From the NCBI GenBank assembly GCA_038888615.1, contig JAWAID010000002.1, forward strand, positions 689,654-753,653: a stretch of 64,000 nt of DNA, read 5' to 3'. The translations under genes and the position numbers were made by a program. Each line of letters starts with the position of its first letter. The first letter of the stretch is position 1. Below are positions 25,997 through 34,774 of the stretch, piece by piece. The DNA is from Candidatus Korarchaeum sp. (lineage in GTDB: Archaea; Korarchaeota; Korarchaeia; Korarchaeales; Korarchaeaceae). The notes below the pieces were generated by a model, which saw only the letters and a program-made list of their open reading frames with translations, had not been told where the DNA came from and did no database searches.

Positions 25997-26498
25997 CATG
26001 AGTTGAACTAACACGGAGAGCAGCTAGCTTACAAGCCCCAATCTCCCTTAAGAAATCATTTTAGCAGTGACGCGAATACTCCCATTGAACAACGGCTTCG
26101 AGGAAATCCGGACATACTTTGGACCGCTGATGACTACCTGTAGTCTCCTAGGGGATCAGAAGGAAGCGTGGAAGGGTTTAGGATGTCTGGACATCGGAGC
26201 TCTGGGGGATCTCGTTCAAGCGGTGATGTAGCTTCAGGTAGCTTCTCCGTACATCTGATCCGGGAAGTTGACCCTTACGACGCTCATGCCCTTCGGATCC
26301 CCGATTGCAGAGGAGGCTCGCTGAGACGATAGACCCTCCCCCATCGCGACTCGGGCCTCTCATCGAACAGCATTTCTCCCCGGAGACGTAATATGGTGTA
26401 GAGATTTGGTTTCCTGAACAGATATCCCACCCCTATGGTCATCAAATCGGAGATCTCTGAGATGAAGGATCCTCCCTAACGTATACGTTCGATGAGCT
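25997..26498. other. Gene-free stretch
   Basis: About 500 bp with only short overlapping frames in all readings and none with family resemblance. I saw no tRNA-like fold, repeat array or inverted repeat of note. It may be decayed coding sequence or hold an unrecognised RNA. Confidence 0.4.
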
Positions 26499-27260
26499 TC
26501 AGTCTAAAGTGCTCATGTTGAACATCCTAGCTGACACTAGGGAGAGCGCTGATGCCATAACCGCCAGGATCAGGACGTCCAATGTCGGGGATACCGCTGA
26601 AATGCCGACCATGAGGTACCTCACGAGGTCCACCGAGTAGGTCAACGGGTTTAGGTAGAAGAGGGGCTTCACTACCTGCGGTAAGTTGCTAATCGGGTAG
26701 AAGGCCCCGCTCAGGAATATCAAGGGGAGCATTAGGAGGTTAGCTATGAGCTGGAAGCCCTCAGGGCTCCTCATCCTAGAAGCTATAGCTATGCCCAGGT
26801 TATTGAAAGCTAGCGATGTCAGGAAGCAAACGGCCAGTGAGGGAAGCAGTCCTGGTAAGTTGAGGGGAGCCACAGCGTATATGAGTAACATTATCAGGAG
26901 CGCTTGGAGAATCGATGCGAATGAGTCCCCTAGGGACCTACCCACTATAGCGTAGCTCCTGCTAGCAGGAGCCACTAGCACTTCCTTGAGGAAGCCGAAC
27001 TCCCTATCCCATATGACGGAGATACCGCCTATGAAGCTGGCTGAGAAGGTGGTCATAACAACTATGCCCGGAGCGAGGAAAGCTAGGTAGTCCACGCCCA
27101 GGCTCGCCGATAACCCCCTCATCGACGCGTTGAAACCCATGCCCAGGAAGAGGAAGAAGATGAGGGGGTTCACTATCGTACCCACTATCCTCGACTTAGC
27201 TCTGAAGTACCTCTTCACCTGCCTGTAGAACATCGCATACAATATCTTTCCCTCGTTCAT
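26499..27260 (-). CDS. ABC-2 type exporter permease
   Basis: A 253-residue membrane permease with six hydrophobic helices, typical of the ABC-2 (DrrB-like) class. It has the N-terminal amphipathic stretch (FYRQVKRYFRAKSRIVGT) and the C-terminal signature region LSGAFYPISNLPQVVKPLFYLNPLTY, split across helices 5-6, characteristic of drug or lipid exporters. It pairs with the ATPase four bases upstream and is in the operon headed by the PadR repressor. The substrate is unknown. Confidence 0.9.
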   Translation of the reverse strand: MNEGKILYAMFYRQVKRYFRAKSRIVGTIVNPLIFFLFLGMGFNASMRGLSASLGVDYLAFLAPGIVVMTTFSASFIGGISVIWDREFGFLKEVLVAPASRSYAIVGRSLGDSFASILQALLIMLLIYAVAPLNLPGLLPSLAVCFLTSLAFNNLGIAIASRMRSPEGFQLIANLLMLPLIFLSGAFYPISNLPQVVKPLFYLNPLTYSVDLVRYLMVGISAVSPTLDVLILAVMASALSLVSARMFNMSTLD

Positions 27261-27264
27261 CCTC

Positions 27265-28263
27265 TCACCTCATCCTAACTAGGTGCCTCATCCTCACGGC
27301 TTCCCTCCAGTCCGCTTCATCGTCTCTCATCTCCCTCCCCGTGAGGTGGAGGAAGACGTCGCTCAACGTGGGCTGTGCGTACTTCACCTCCTCTATCCTC
27401 ACCCCAAGCCTAGAAGCCACTTCGAAGACCAGTGGTATCGCCCTCGAAGCGTTACTCACGCTGAGAGCTGAGAGACCGTTCATCTCCCTGTAACTGGTCA
27501 CGAATCCCCCCTCAATGAGTTCCTCGATCAGGGCCCTGGCCTTGGATGGTTCGCTTAGTCTTAAGTAGAGGACGTCCTTCCCAATACCGCTCCTCAGCTC
27601 ATCAGGACTTCCTATAGCTACTATCCTCCCGCGATCTATTATCGCCACCCTATCGCAGAGCCTCTCGGCTTCCTCTATGTAGTGGGTGGTCAGGAAGACC
27701 GTGACACCTCCCTCCTCCCTCAGCCTCCCGACGTACTCCCATATCCTAGCCCTGGTCTGGGGGTCCAACCCTATCGTGGGCTCGTCCAGGAAGAGTACCT
27801 CGGGCCTGTGCATCAACCCCCTAGCTATCTCGAGCCTCCTCACCATCCCACCGCTGTAGTTCTTGACCTCAACGTCCTTGAACTTAGTGAGCTCAGCGAA
27901 CTCTAGGGCTTCTTCCACCCTCCTCTTGAGCTCCTCCCCACTCAACCCATAGATCAGGCCGTGGACGTAGAGGTTCTCCCATCCCGTTAAGTTCCTGTCC
28001 ACGGAGGTGTCCTGGAAGACTATCCCTATCCTCTCCCTGACCTTCACGGGCTCCTCAACCACGTTGTAGCCGGCTACGTAAGCCTCACCGCTAGTGGGCC
28101 TCATCAGGGTCACTAGGATATTTATCGTAGTCGTCTTCCCAGCCCCGTTAGGTCCTAAGAAGCCGAATATCTCCCCTCTCCTCACCTCGAAGGACACGCC
28201 ATCTACAGCTACCAGTGAACCGAATCTCTTAGTCAGGTCCCTCACGACTATGGCTTCCATCAC
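27265..28263 (-). CDS. ABC exporter ATPase (DrrA-like)
   Basis: A 332-residue ATPase. Walker A GPNGAGKT (about residue 36), signature YSGGMVRRLEIARGL (about 138), Walker B VLFLDEPTIGLDP (about 158), and H-loop TTHYIEEAE. A C-terminal domain of about 100 residues after the core, as in daunorubicin-resistance ATPases, probably binds the permease. Its start overlaps the end of padR by 35 bases, so repressor and pump are one transcript. The start is one of two adjacent ATGs (28263 or 28260). Confidence 0.92.
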   Translation of the reverse strand: MMEAIVVRDLTKRFGSLVAVDGVSFEVRRGEIFGFLGPNGAGKTTTINILVTLMRPTSGEAYVAGYNVVEEPVKVRERIGIVFQDTSVDRNLTGWENLYVHGLIYGLSGEELKRRVEEALEFAELTKFKDVEVKNYSGGMVRRLEIARGLMHRPEVLFLDEPTIGLDPQTRARIWEYVGRLREEGGVTVFLTTHYIEEAERLCDRVAIIDRGRIVAIGSPDELRSGIGKDVLYLRLSEPSKARALIEELIEGGFVTSYREMNGLSALSVSNASRAIPLVFEVASRLGVRIEEVKYAQPTLSDVFLHLTGREMRDDEADWREAVRMRHLVRMR

Positions 28264-28699
28264 CTATCACTCTCCTCAACTCCTCCTCCAGCCTCAGGAA
28301 AGCCCTCCTAACGGCTTCTCTCTCCTCCTGAGTGAGCTCATCACCGATGAGGAGGATCCTCTCGACCAACGGGAATAAGCTAGCGGGTATCATCTCCTTA
28401 GCTCTAGAGAATTTTCTGTGCCTCTTCAGGAAGAAATTAAGCTCATCCTCACGGCTCCTCAGGTACTTAAGCCCCTCCTCAGTTATCCTGTAGATCCTCC
28501 TCCTTCCCTCTAGCTCCGAGCTTATCAGACCACTCTCCTCCAGGAACTGGAGAGTGGGGTATACTATGCCGGGGCTCGGGGTATAGTCGAGCGTGCTGCT
28601 CATCCTCCTCATTATCTCGTAGCCGTGCAGAGGCTCCTCCTTGAGGGAGTCGAGTATCAGCAACCTCAGGAATCCCCTCACGGCCGGCCTGGGTAACAT
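28229..28699 (-). CDS. PadR family transcriptional regulator
   Basis: A 156-residue winged-helix repressor. The N-terminus (LRLLILDSLKEEPLHGYEIMRRMS) and the wing (GIVYPTLQFLEESGLISSE, RRIYRITEEGLKYL) match PadR, and the C-terminal helices form the dimerisation arm. PadR proteins typically repress a linked efflux pump until a toxic ligand binds; here the linked pump is the ABC-2 exporter. The start ATG lies at the edge of a near-perfect palindrome, implying a leaderless mRNA whose start is covered by the operator. Confidence 0.92.
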   Translation of the reverse strand: MLPRPAVRGFLRLLILDSLKEEPLHGYEIMRRMSSTLDYTPSPGIVYPTLQFLEESGLISSELEGRRRIYRITEEGLKYLRSREDELNFFLKRHRKFSRAKEMIPASLFPLVERILLIGDELTQEEREAVRRAFLRLEEELRRVIGDGSHSREGPD

Positions 28700-28727
28700 A
28701 TATCTTCAGATATATCTGGAGATATAT
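28698..28727 (-). promoter_or_regulatory. PadR operator: 30-bp near-perfect palindrome
   Basis: ATATATCT-TC-AGATATATCT-GG-AGATATAT, symmetric except for one mismatched pair. It spans the padR start codon and the predicted transcription start. A TATA-like TTTAAATA lies just upstream on the minus strand, inside the last codons of cofE. The nested AGATATATCT core looks like overlapping binding half-sites, consistent with autorepression. Confidence 0.75.
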
Positions 28728-28729
28728 TG

Positions 28730-29497
28730 TTATTTAAACTTTTTCCACTTCCCTGCGAGGGAGCCGTAGAGGGGTCTGAAGTAGGCGCAGAGCTCGGGGC
28801 TTATCTTGACCTCCTCCGGGTCAAAGTCCCCCAGCTCAACGGGGGCTCCCCTTATCACCACTAGGGGAACGAGGTCATCCCCCTCCCCCATCAGGAGGTG
28901 GGCTGCTGAGGCCAGGTCATCGGCCACGTTCAAGGTAGTCACCAGTATCCTCTTACCGTAGAGGTCCCTCCTTCCCCTGAAGTCCCTTATCGCCCTGAAG
29001 CCAGCTATACCTAAGGCGAAGCCGGTGGTTCCCATCCTCAGTGGGGAGAGCCTGCTGTCCACTATTATAACACCCACCCTCTTTCCCGTCCTCCTCTCTA
29101 TCTCATCCCTTATCCTCCTAGCTTCTAGATTCGGGTCCTCGGGCCAGAGGGCTGCCTTACCCTCAGGAGCGTTCTTATGATCTATACCCGCGTTAGCAAC
29201 GAGTATACCGTCCTTGACACTGAGTATGGTCCTCAGAGAGGTGCCTATTATTGCATCAGAGCTCCTTATCACGAGCTCAGCGAACCCCGGCTCGAGACCA
29301 GATTCCATTGCGAGCTTCAAAGCTTCCTCCGAGGGACTTAGGTTCTCATAGTCGATGAACCTGCCTTCGCTTGCTGCTATTACCTTATCGGAGATGGCCA
29401 CCACGTCACCGTCCTGGAGCTCGAACGATGAGATCAGCGTAGCAACTACGTCATCCCCCTCCCTTATCAGAGGGGTCCTGATGGGGATCACCTCCAT
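28730..29497 (-). CDS. cofE: Coenzyme F420 gamma-glutamyl ligase CofE
   Basis: Cytosolic GTP-dependent ligase that adds L-glutamate to coenzyme F420-0. 255 residues, family length. Visible motifs are the N-terminal VIPIRTPLIREGDD, the conserved DGDVVAISDKVIAASEGR, ILVANAGIDHKNAPEGK, VIIVDSRLSPLRMGTTGFALG, and the end LCAYFRPLYG. It overlaps mptE by 10 bases, placing it in a pterin cluster, so it may also, or instead, glutamylate a tetrahydromethanopterin-like cofactor (inference). Its 3' end contains the padR promoter. Confidence 0.9.
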   Translation of the reverse strand: MEVIPIRTPLIREGDDVVATLISSFELQDGDVVAISDKVIAASEGRFIDYENLSPSEEALKLAMESGLEPGFAELVIRSSDAIIGTSLRTILSVKDGILVANAGIDHKNAPEGKAALWPEDPNLEARRIRDEIERRTGKRVGVIIVDSRLSPLRMGTTGFALGIAGFRAIRDFRGRRDLYGKRILVTTLNVADDLASAAHLLMGEGDDLVPLVVIRGAPVELGDFDPEEVKISPELCAYFRPLYGSLAGKWKKFK

Positions 29498-30162
29498 GAG
29501 GCACCGACCTCCAGAGGGCAGCCCATCTTAATCGCTATTCCAATGAGCTCCTTAGCTATTTTAAGCTTCTCCCTCTTCCTATAGATGTCCTTACCAGCTA
29601 CTATATCGTAATCCGAGATGGAATCGAAGTCGAAGCCAGCCAGCCTTATGGAACTCGCGCCCGCCGCGCAAGCTAGGAAGACGGCCCTATCCCCGTCAGT
29701 GAACCCGCCGAAGTTGTGGACCCTGGGGGTGGGCTCAACCTGAGTTGTGGCCACCAGTTCCCTTAGCTTAGGGACCGCCCTCAGCAGCTTAGCCATGTTG
29801 TCACCGTGGGCGTGCACTACCTTGATAGAACGCATCCCGAGTATCTCGGGAGGTCCATCTAAGTCGCTCACTATCACATGAGGCTCCCTCCGAGTCAAGG
29901 TGAGGTAGGAGTGAGCTGCCGCATCAGCCGCTACCACCAGGCCTTCACTCAAGTCCGCTTCCCTCAAGGAAGGACCGTTTCCGATAACCAGAACCCTCTC
30001 GCCCCTCATGAGGTCCTCTAAGGAGTCGGTCAGGTCCCTCTTCCCCTCCATCAGGAGGTCCATCAGTCTCGTCGCGCACCTATCGGCTGCCACATCCAGC
30101 TTGAGCCTCTCAGCTATGCTGAAGTATATAGGAAGCCAGAAGGCCAGGTCCACCTCCCTCAC
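29488..30162 (-). CDS. mptE: 6-hydroxymethyl-7,8-dihydropterin pyrophosphokinase MptE
   Basis: Archaeal enzyme of the DUF115 family that pyrophosphorylates 6-hydroxymethyl-dihydropterin, replacing bacterial FolK. 224 residues. Family motifs are visible: VLVIGNGPSL (about residue 56), VVAADAA, VIVSDLDGPP (about 96), VVHAHGDN (about 115), FGGFTDGDRAVFLA (about 151), and LAGFDFD (about 174). It sits between cofE and a DHPS-like gene, with mptA beyond, the expected neighbours in tetrahydromethanopterin or archaeal folate-like synthesis. Confidence 0.92.
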   Translation of the reverse strand: MREVDLAFWLPIYFSIAERLKLDVAADRCATRLMDLLMEGKRDLTDSLEDLMRGERVLVIGNGPSLREADLSEGLVVAADAAAHSYLTLTRREPHVIVSDLDGPPEILGMRSIKVVHAHGDNMAKLLRAVPKLRELVATTQVEPTPRVHNFGGFTDGDRAVFLACAAGASSIRLAGFDFDSISDYDIVAGKDIYRKREKLKIAKELIGIAIKMGCPLEVGASWR

Positions 30163-30211
30163 ACGGGACCCCTGAGCTCACCACTTATATCCTCGACTTC
30201 CACTAAGCGAT

Positions 30212-31429
30212 ATGTTCCTGAGGGCTGATCTCTCAGGGGTGAAGGTAGGGCTCGGGGAACCAGTTAAGGTGATGGGAGCCATAAACTTGAGTCCTGAGTC
30301 CTTCTACAAGGGATCAGTAGCTAGTAGCGTTGAGGAGGCCCTCTCGATAGCTGAGAGGATGGTCGAGGAAGGGGCTTCGATCGTAGACGTCGGGGGTATG
30401 AGCACGGCCCCCTACCTAGAGACCTACGTCAGCGTCGATGAGGAGAGGAGTAGGGTCCTTCCCGTCATCAGGAAGCTAAGGGATTTGGGCGTCCCCATAT
30501 CGGTTGACACCCATAGGTATGAGGTAGCCTCAGCTGCTGTGGATGCCGGAGCCACCATAGTTAACGACGTCTCCTGCCTCGCGGACGGAAGGATAGCTGA
30601 TCTGGTGGCTTCGATGGACCTCTCCCTGATCCTAGGGGCTAGGGGAAGACCCGAGAGCTCGGATCCCCTGAGGGAAGTTAGGAGGTTCCTCAGGGAGGGG
30701 TTGAGGAGGGCTTCAGGTGTTAGGGAGGAGAGGATCGTCGTTGATCCCCTGATAGGGTTCTTCAGGGACGCTAGCATACCTTGGTACGTCTGGGACTCCC
30801 TGGTCCTGAGGAGGTTGAGGGGGCTCCTGATGCTGGGCAGGCCGATCTGCGTGGCCGTCTCCAGGAAGTCCTTCATAGGGGAGATAGCTGGTGAGAGGGA
30901 TCCAGCCAATAGGTTAGCCGGAAGCATAGCAGCTACAGCCATAGCCGTCTACAACGGAGCTAGCTTGATAAGGACGCACGACGTCAAGGAGACTGTTCAA
31001 GCGGTTAAGGTAGCTGAGTTCATGAGGAGGGATTTGGATCAAGCTAGATGCGGTGAAATTGAGGCTTACCAGCTCACCTTCGACCTCACCGCCGATGACT
31101 TCGAGGACATGTTCCTCACGATAGGGGCCCACCCCCAAGGGGCCAAGTTGATGTCTCAAAAGTCCGAGCTCAGGGTGATATACCTGAGGAACGTCAGGAA
31201 CCCCGTTGCCCTGGTGGTGAAGCAGGAGATGCTCGCCTCCGGTGGGGAAGCGGCCCTCCCCTCAAGCTCCATAGTCTTCGGGAGCGATAGGGTGGACCTA
31301 GTGATAGTGGCTAACCTGAGCCAACTGAGGAGGCTCGTTGGGAAGATGGAGATGAACGCTAAATGGGGGGGCAGTTTAGCTGACGAGTTCTCATCCGTTA
31401 GGGAGGTCCTCTCCCAACTGATCAAGTAA
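30212..31429 (+). CDS. Dihydropteroate synthase-like pterin enzyme with C-terminal extension
   Basis: A 405-residue protein. The first about 270 residues form a DHPS-type TIM barrel: MGAINLSPESFYKGS (residues about 22-36), IVDVGGMSTAP, PISVDTHRYEVA and IVNDVSCLADG. The remaining about 135 residues form an extra domain like that of archaeal DHPS-related proteins (for example MJ0107), believed to join the pterin diphosphate to the arylamine moiety of methanopterin. The normal DHPS C-terminal sulfonamide-site motif is absent. It starts 49 bases from the divergent mptE and overlaps the convergent mptA by 39 bases. Confidence 0.85.
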   Translation: MFLRADLSGVKVGLGEPVKVMGAINLSPESFYKGSVASSVEEALSIAERMVEEGASIVDVGGMSTAPYLETYVSVDEERSRVLPVIRKLRDLGVPISVDTHRYEVASAAVDAGATIVNDVSCLADGRIADLVASMDLSLILGARGRPESSDPLREVRRFLREGLRRASGVREERIVVDPLIGFFRDASIPWYVWDSLVLRRLRGLLMLGRPICVAVSRKSFIGEIAGERDPANRLAGSIAATAIAVYNGASLIRTHDVKETVQAVKVAEFMRRDLDQARCGEIEAYQLTFDLTADDFEDMFLTIGAHPQGAKLMSQKSELRVIYLRNVRNPVALVVKQEMLASGGEAALPSSSIVFGSDRVDLVIVANLSQLRRLVGKMEMNAKWGGSLADEFSSVREVLSQLIK

Positions 31430-32281
31430 CTCGGCCCTCAGCTCACCCACAGTCGATCTCACCTCCGCATATATATCGTGCGCGTGCACGCTCTCCAAAC
31501 TCCTGACAGCCGCCAGAAGAGTGGCCTCATCCGGTACCGAGGGGAACTCCCTTAGGAAGAGGAGGACCATCTCCCTAACCACGTCCTCAGCCAGCTTGGG
31601 GTTCCTCAGCGAGCTCATGACGAGCGATGCCTCATCCGGCCTCCTGGTCAGCGTCATCAGAGGGGAGCTCATGGCCCTCTCTATAATCAGAGCCAGCTTC
31701 CCCCTATCCGGGTGCTTCCCCCTGAGGGACACCTCCATTATCCCAAGGCTCCTCTGGGTGTGCGTCGCTATTAGCGAGGCTACCTCCCCGATAGAGCTCA
31801 TGTAAGCCCTTATCAGCTCCATCGTGCAGGGGCAGGAGGTCATGCCGAGGAGCTCGACCCTGGTGCCGCTGACCTCGCTCTCCGCTGACGCCAGGGCGCT
31901 GACCTCGGCCCTATAGGACTTGCGGGAGTCAAGTAAAGGGGCTTCGAATCTAACCGAAACCCCAGCCGAATCAGCGTAGGGTAAAAGATCGATGAGCAAC
32001 TTCACTGACTCCCTAACGAGGACTTCGGGCTCCTTAGGTGGCTCTGAAAGACTGTAAACAGCTTTAACCTGCCTGCTCAGGTCGACCCCCCTTCTGCCGG
32101 CGGGTAGGCTGACCCATGCATCGGCCTCAGCCAGTGTGAGAAGCCCACCCACGACCACTGGGACCTTCAGACCGAAGCTCCCCACCTTACCCAGCCTTAT
32201 CCTGATGGAAGGTTCCTCCGAGTGTACATCACGCGCCCTCTCCAGTATTTCAGCTGGAAACCTCATGAGGGGGAATGCCAT
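31391..32281 (-). CDS. mptA: GTP cyclohydrolase MptA/FolE2 family
   Basis: First enzyme of archaeal pterin synthesis, opening the GTP ring. 296 residues. FolE2/MptA landmarks are visible: SVRFEAPLLDSRKSY (about 104), GMTSCPCTMELI (about 146) with metal-site cysteines, ATHTQRSLG (about 171) with a metal-ligand histidine, and ESVHAHDIYAEV (about 267). In archaea the MptA form uses iron and gives the cyclic phosphate, but FolE2 cannot be excluded by eye. The last 39 bases run antisense to the 3' end of the DHPS-like gene, a tight convergent overlap between two enzymes of one pathway. Confidence 0.88.
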   Translation of the reverse strand: MAFPLMRFPAEILERARDVHSEEPSIRIRLGKVGSFGLKVPVVVGGLLTLAEADAWVSLPAGRRGVDLSRQVKAVYSLSEPPKEPEVLVRESVKLLIDLLPYADSAGVSVRFEAPLLDSRKSYRAEVSALASAESEVSGTRVELLGMTSCPCTMELIRAYMSSIGEVASLIATHTQRSLGIMEVSLRGKHPDRGKLALIIERAMSSPLMTLTRRPDEASLVMSSLRNPKLAEDVVREMVLLFLREFPSVPDEATLLAAVRSLESVHAHDIYAEVRSTVGELRAELLDQLGEDLPNG

Positions 32282-33244
32282 ATCATCAGATAAAACCGTT
32301 ACACAGAACCGTGGTCGTTGGGTGTTGGGTTAGCCGGGGGGATGAATGCGATTGAGGAGGTCATTGGTCCCAGGGAGAAAAGGTTGACCCCATGAGTAAG
32401 CCCTCTCACGATTCCCGATAAAGGTGGGGCTTCCGAGCTCCTCAGCTGGAGAGGGAGAGGCCCGTGGGAGGACCTCGCTTGAGAGGCCGTATGATGAAGA
32501 GGGATCGAGAATAAGATGGCCAAGCCGCGTAACCCCGGAGGACGGGGTCATCATTGTCGGGGGGCATTGTGCTGATCGGGAGGGCTAAGATCTGAGAGGG
32601 GACTGTCGTAGTCGCCCATTGCAGTAGCCCTTTGAGTGAGTAAAAGTGAGGATATCGTTGAAGAACGGAAATCGTGCCCGTTGGAGACCTATCTCTTGGT
32701 ATTACCAACTCATTAACCCACCTCGGTTTTCTTCGAGAACGCAGGCTTCTTAAGAACTAAGTCACCTACTCAAGCTCCACACTGACTTAGGGTCGAGAAG
32801 GTATCTCGAGGATCTTTTTAGGAGGGCTCACGCGTTTGTAGAACTTAATCGCCTTACTCATGTGGATGAGCTATCTGAGGGGCCCCTATCGGGTTTACAC
32901 GGTGAAACCGTGGCAAGTTGCCTCCTAAGTTCGAAGGTGAGCTTCGGGCCCTCATGGCCCTGCGCTGACCGACGAATGACCGCCTGAAACAACCACCCTG
33001 CCGTCATATGGGGTCATGCCGGTCAGCGGATGAACCGTCGCGCTCGAAGGGCTCTCAAACGTCGCTCTCGAAGTATCGCCAATGTTATTTAATAAATCGC
33101 CTTGAAAAGTAAGATTTTTATCATTTATTGCGCCGTTTTGATCAAAAATATTTTTTGGTTATAGGTATGCGATGGAAGACCAATTTGATGAGTTGAAAAT
33201 ATGCTGGGATTCGAGATGAGATCTAAATCGTAAGCTTTTATTAT
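32282..33244. other. Gene-free stretch of about 960 bp
   Basis: No frame here resembles a known protein. Short open frames on the minus strand (32300-32710) overlap each other and have no support. Small inverted repeats occur (GTTTACACGGTGAAAC near 32896), and composition shifts from GC-rich to AT-rich after 33080. The last 70 bp hold the promoter of the next gene (TTTTATTA near 33237). It could be a decayed gene or mobile element, or an unannotated RNA, but I cannot name it. Confidence 0.4.
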
Positions 33245-33286
33245 TTGAGGTCGATGTACCGCAACTCCTACGCGGGGGGAGGCTTC

Positions 33287-34594
33287 ATGCCCAAGTTATC
33301 TCGGAAGGATGTGATAGAACTTGCCAACTCCTACATGATGACGAACGTTTCTAGGTGGTGGGAGGACGATCCCATAGTGATAGAGTCGGGGAAAGGTGCT
33401 GTCCTGAGGGACATGGATGGGAGGGAGTACATAGACCTTCATTCCATGCACGCGGTAGCTTCTCAGGGGTACTCGCATCCCAAGATAATACAGGCCGTTA
33501 AGGAACAGTTGGAGAAGATATTCGTCGTAGCCACGGACTTCTATAACGAACCTCAGAGCCTCCTAGCTAAGAAATTAGCTGAGATAACACCTGGTAAGCT
33601 CAAGAGGAGCTTCTTCGTTAACTCCGGTGCTGAAGCGGTGGAAACCGCGGTTCTTCTAGCTAAGAGGTATACGGGGAAACCTGGGATAGTATCGCTCTGG
33701 ATGGCCTTTCACGGTAGGACGCACATGCCCAGGACCCTAACCGGCTTCTCGAAGTACAAGAGAGGGATGGGGCCCTTTCCTTACGGTGTGCTCCACATCC
33801 CAAACTACTACTGTTACCGCTGTCCCATAGGTCAGGAGTATCCCTCATGCAATCTGCAGTGCGCCAGGATGCTGGACGACGCGCTCAAGTATGCGGCGCC
33901 TGAGGAGATAGCCGCCTTCATAGCGGAGCCGATACAAGGCACGGCTGGGAACATAGTGCCACCGGATAACTACTTCAGGGTCGTTAAAAATATCCTGGAT
34001 CAGTATGGGATACTCTTCATCGCCGATGAGGTCATAACGGGATTCGGGAGAACGGGCAAGCTATTCGCGATAGAGCACTTCGGTGTGGAACCCGATATAA
34101 TGACGCTGGCCAAGGCCTTAGGAGGGGGGTTTCCCGTAGCGTGTGCGATAGCGAGTGAGGAGGTCGGCACCTCCTTCAAACCCCTGGATCACTACTCCAC
34201 CTACGGGGGGAACCCCCTGGCGATGGCCGCGGCCCTCGCCGCTATAGAGGTCATAGAGGAGGAGGGGCTAGTGGAGAGATCGGCGAGGAATGGGGAGTAC
34301 ATGCTCGGCAGGTTGAGGGAGTTAATGGATAAGCACGAGATAATAGGTGAGGTCAGCGGAAAGGGGTTGCTCATAGGTATGGAGTTGGTGAAGGACAGGA
34401 GGACGAAGGAGCCTGCTGTTGAGGAGACAGTCAAGTTCAGATCGGAACTCAGGAAGAGAGGCGTTATAATAGGTCCTCCTGGATGGACCGGATCGAGGGT
34501 CAGGATAAACCCACCTCTCGTCATAGAGAGGGACCAAATAGATAGGGCAGTAGATGCGATAGACGAATCCTTAGCAGCATTAAGGAAAAAATAA
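33287..34594 (+). CDS. Class III (GABA/ornithine-type) aminotransferase
   Basis: PLP-dependent omega-amino-acid aminotransferase, about 435 residues. Landmarks are VNSGAEAVETAV, WMAFHGRTH, the PLP Asp in FIADEVITGFGRTG, and the Schiff-base lysine in TLAKALGGGFPVA. A cysteine-rich insert (YCYRCPIGQEYPSCNLQCAR) occurs after the active-site strand, seen in a thermophile subgroup. I chose the ATG at 33287 (GGGGGAGG upstream) because the TATA box near 33237 predicts an RNA start near 33265; 33254 is a less likely start. It lies upstream of a liv operon and may use its imported amino acids. Confidence 0.88.
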   Translation: MPKLSRKDVIELANSYMMTNVSRWWEDDPIVIESGKGAVLRDMDGREYIDLHSMHAVASQGYSHPKIIQAVKEQLEKIFVVATDFYNEPQSLLAKKLAEITPGKLKRSFFVNSGAEAVETAVLLAKRYTGKPGIVSLWMAFHGRTHMPRTLTGFSKYKRGMGPFPYGVLHIPNYYCYRCPIGQEYPSCNLQCARMLDDALKYAAPEEIAAFIAEPIQGTAGNIVPPDNYFRVVKNILDQYGILFIADEVITGFGRTGKLFAIEHFGVEPDIMTLAKALGGGFPVACAIASEEVGTSFKPLDHYSTYGGNPLAMAAALAAIEVIEEEGLVERSARNGEYMLGRLRELMDKHEIIGEVSGKGLLIGMELVKDRRTKEPAVEETVKFRSELRKRGVIIGPPGWTGSRVRINPPLVIERDQIDRAVDAIDESLAALRKK

Positions 34595-34774
34595 AATTGT
34601 ATTAGGCTAATTTCTATCAAATTTTTTCCTTAACATGTCCTCACACCTTGATATTTTTATTGAAAAAATATAAAACTTCTCCTGCATACTTCTCTAATTT
34701 TTTATACCTAAACGCTTTTATTTTGTAGAGTAGGTAGGCGGTAGCCATCTTCATGCATAGACAGGGGTGGTTCC

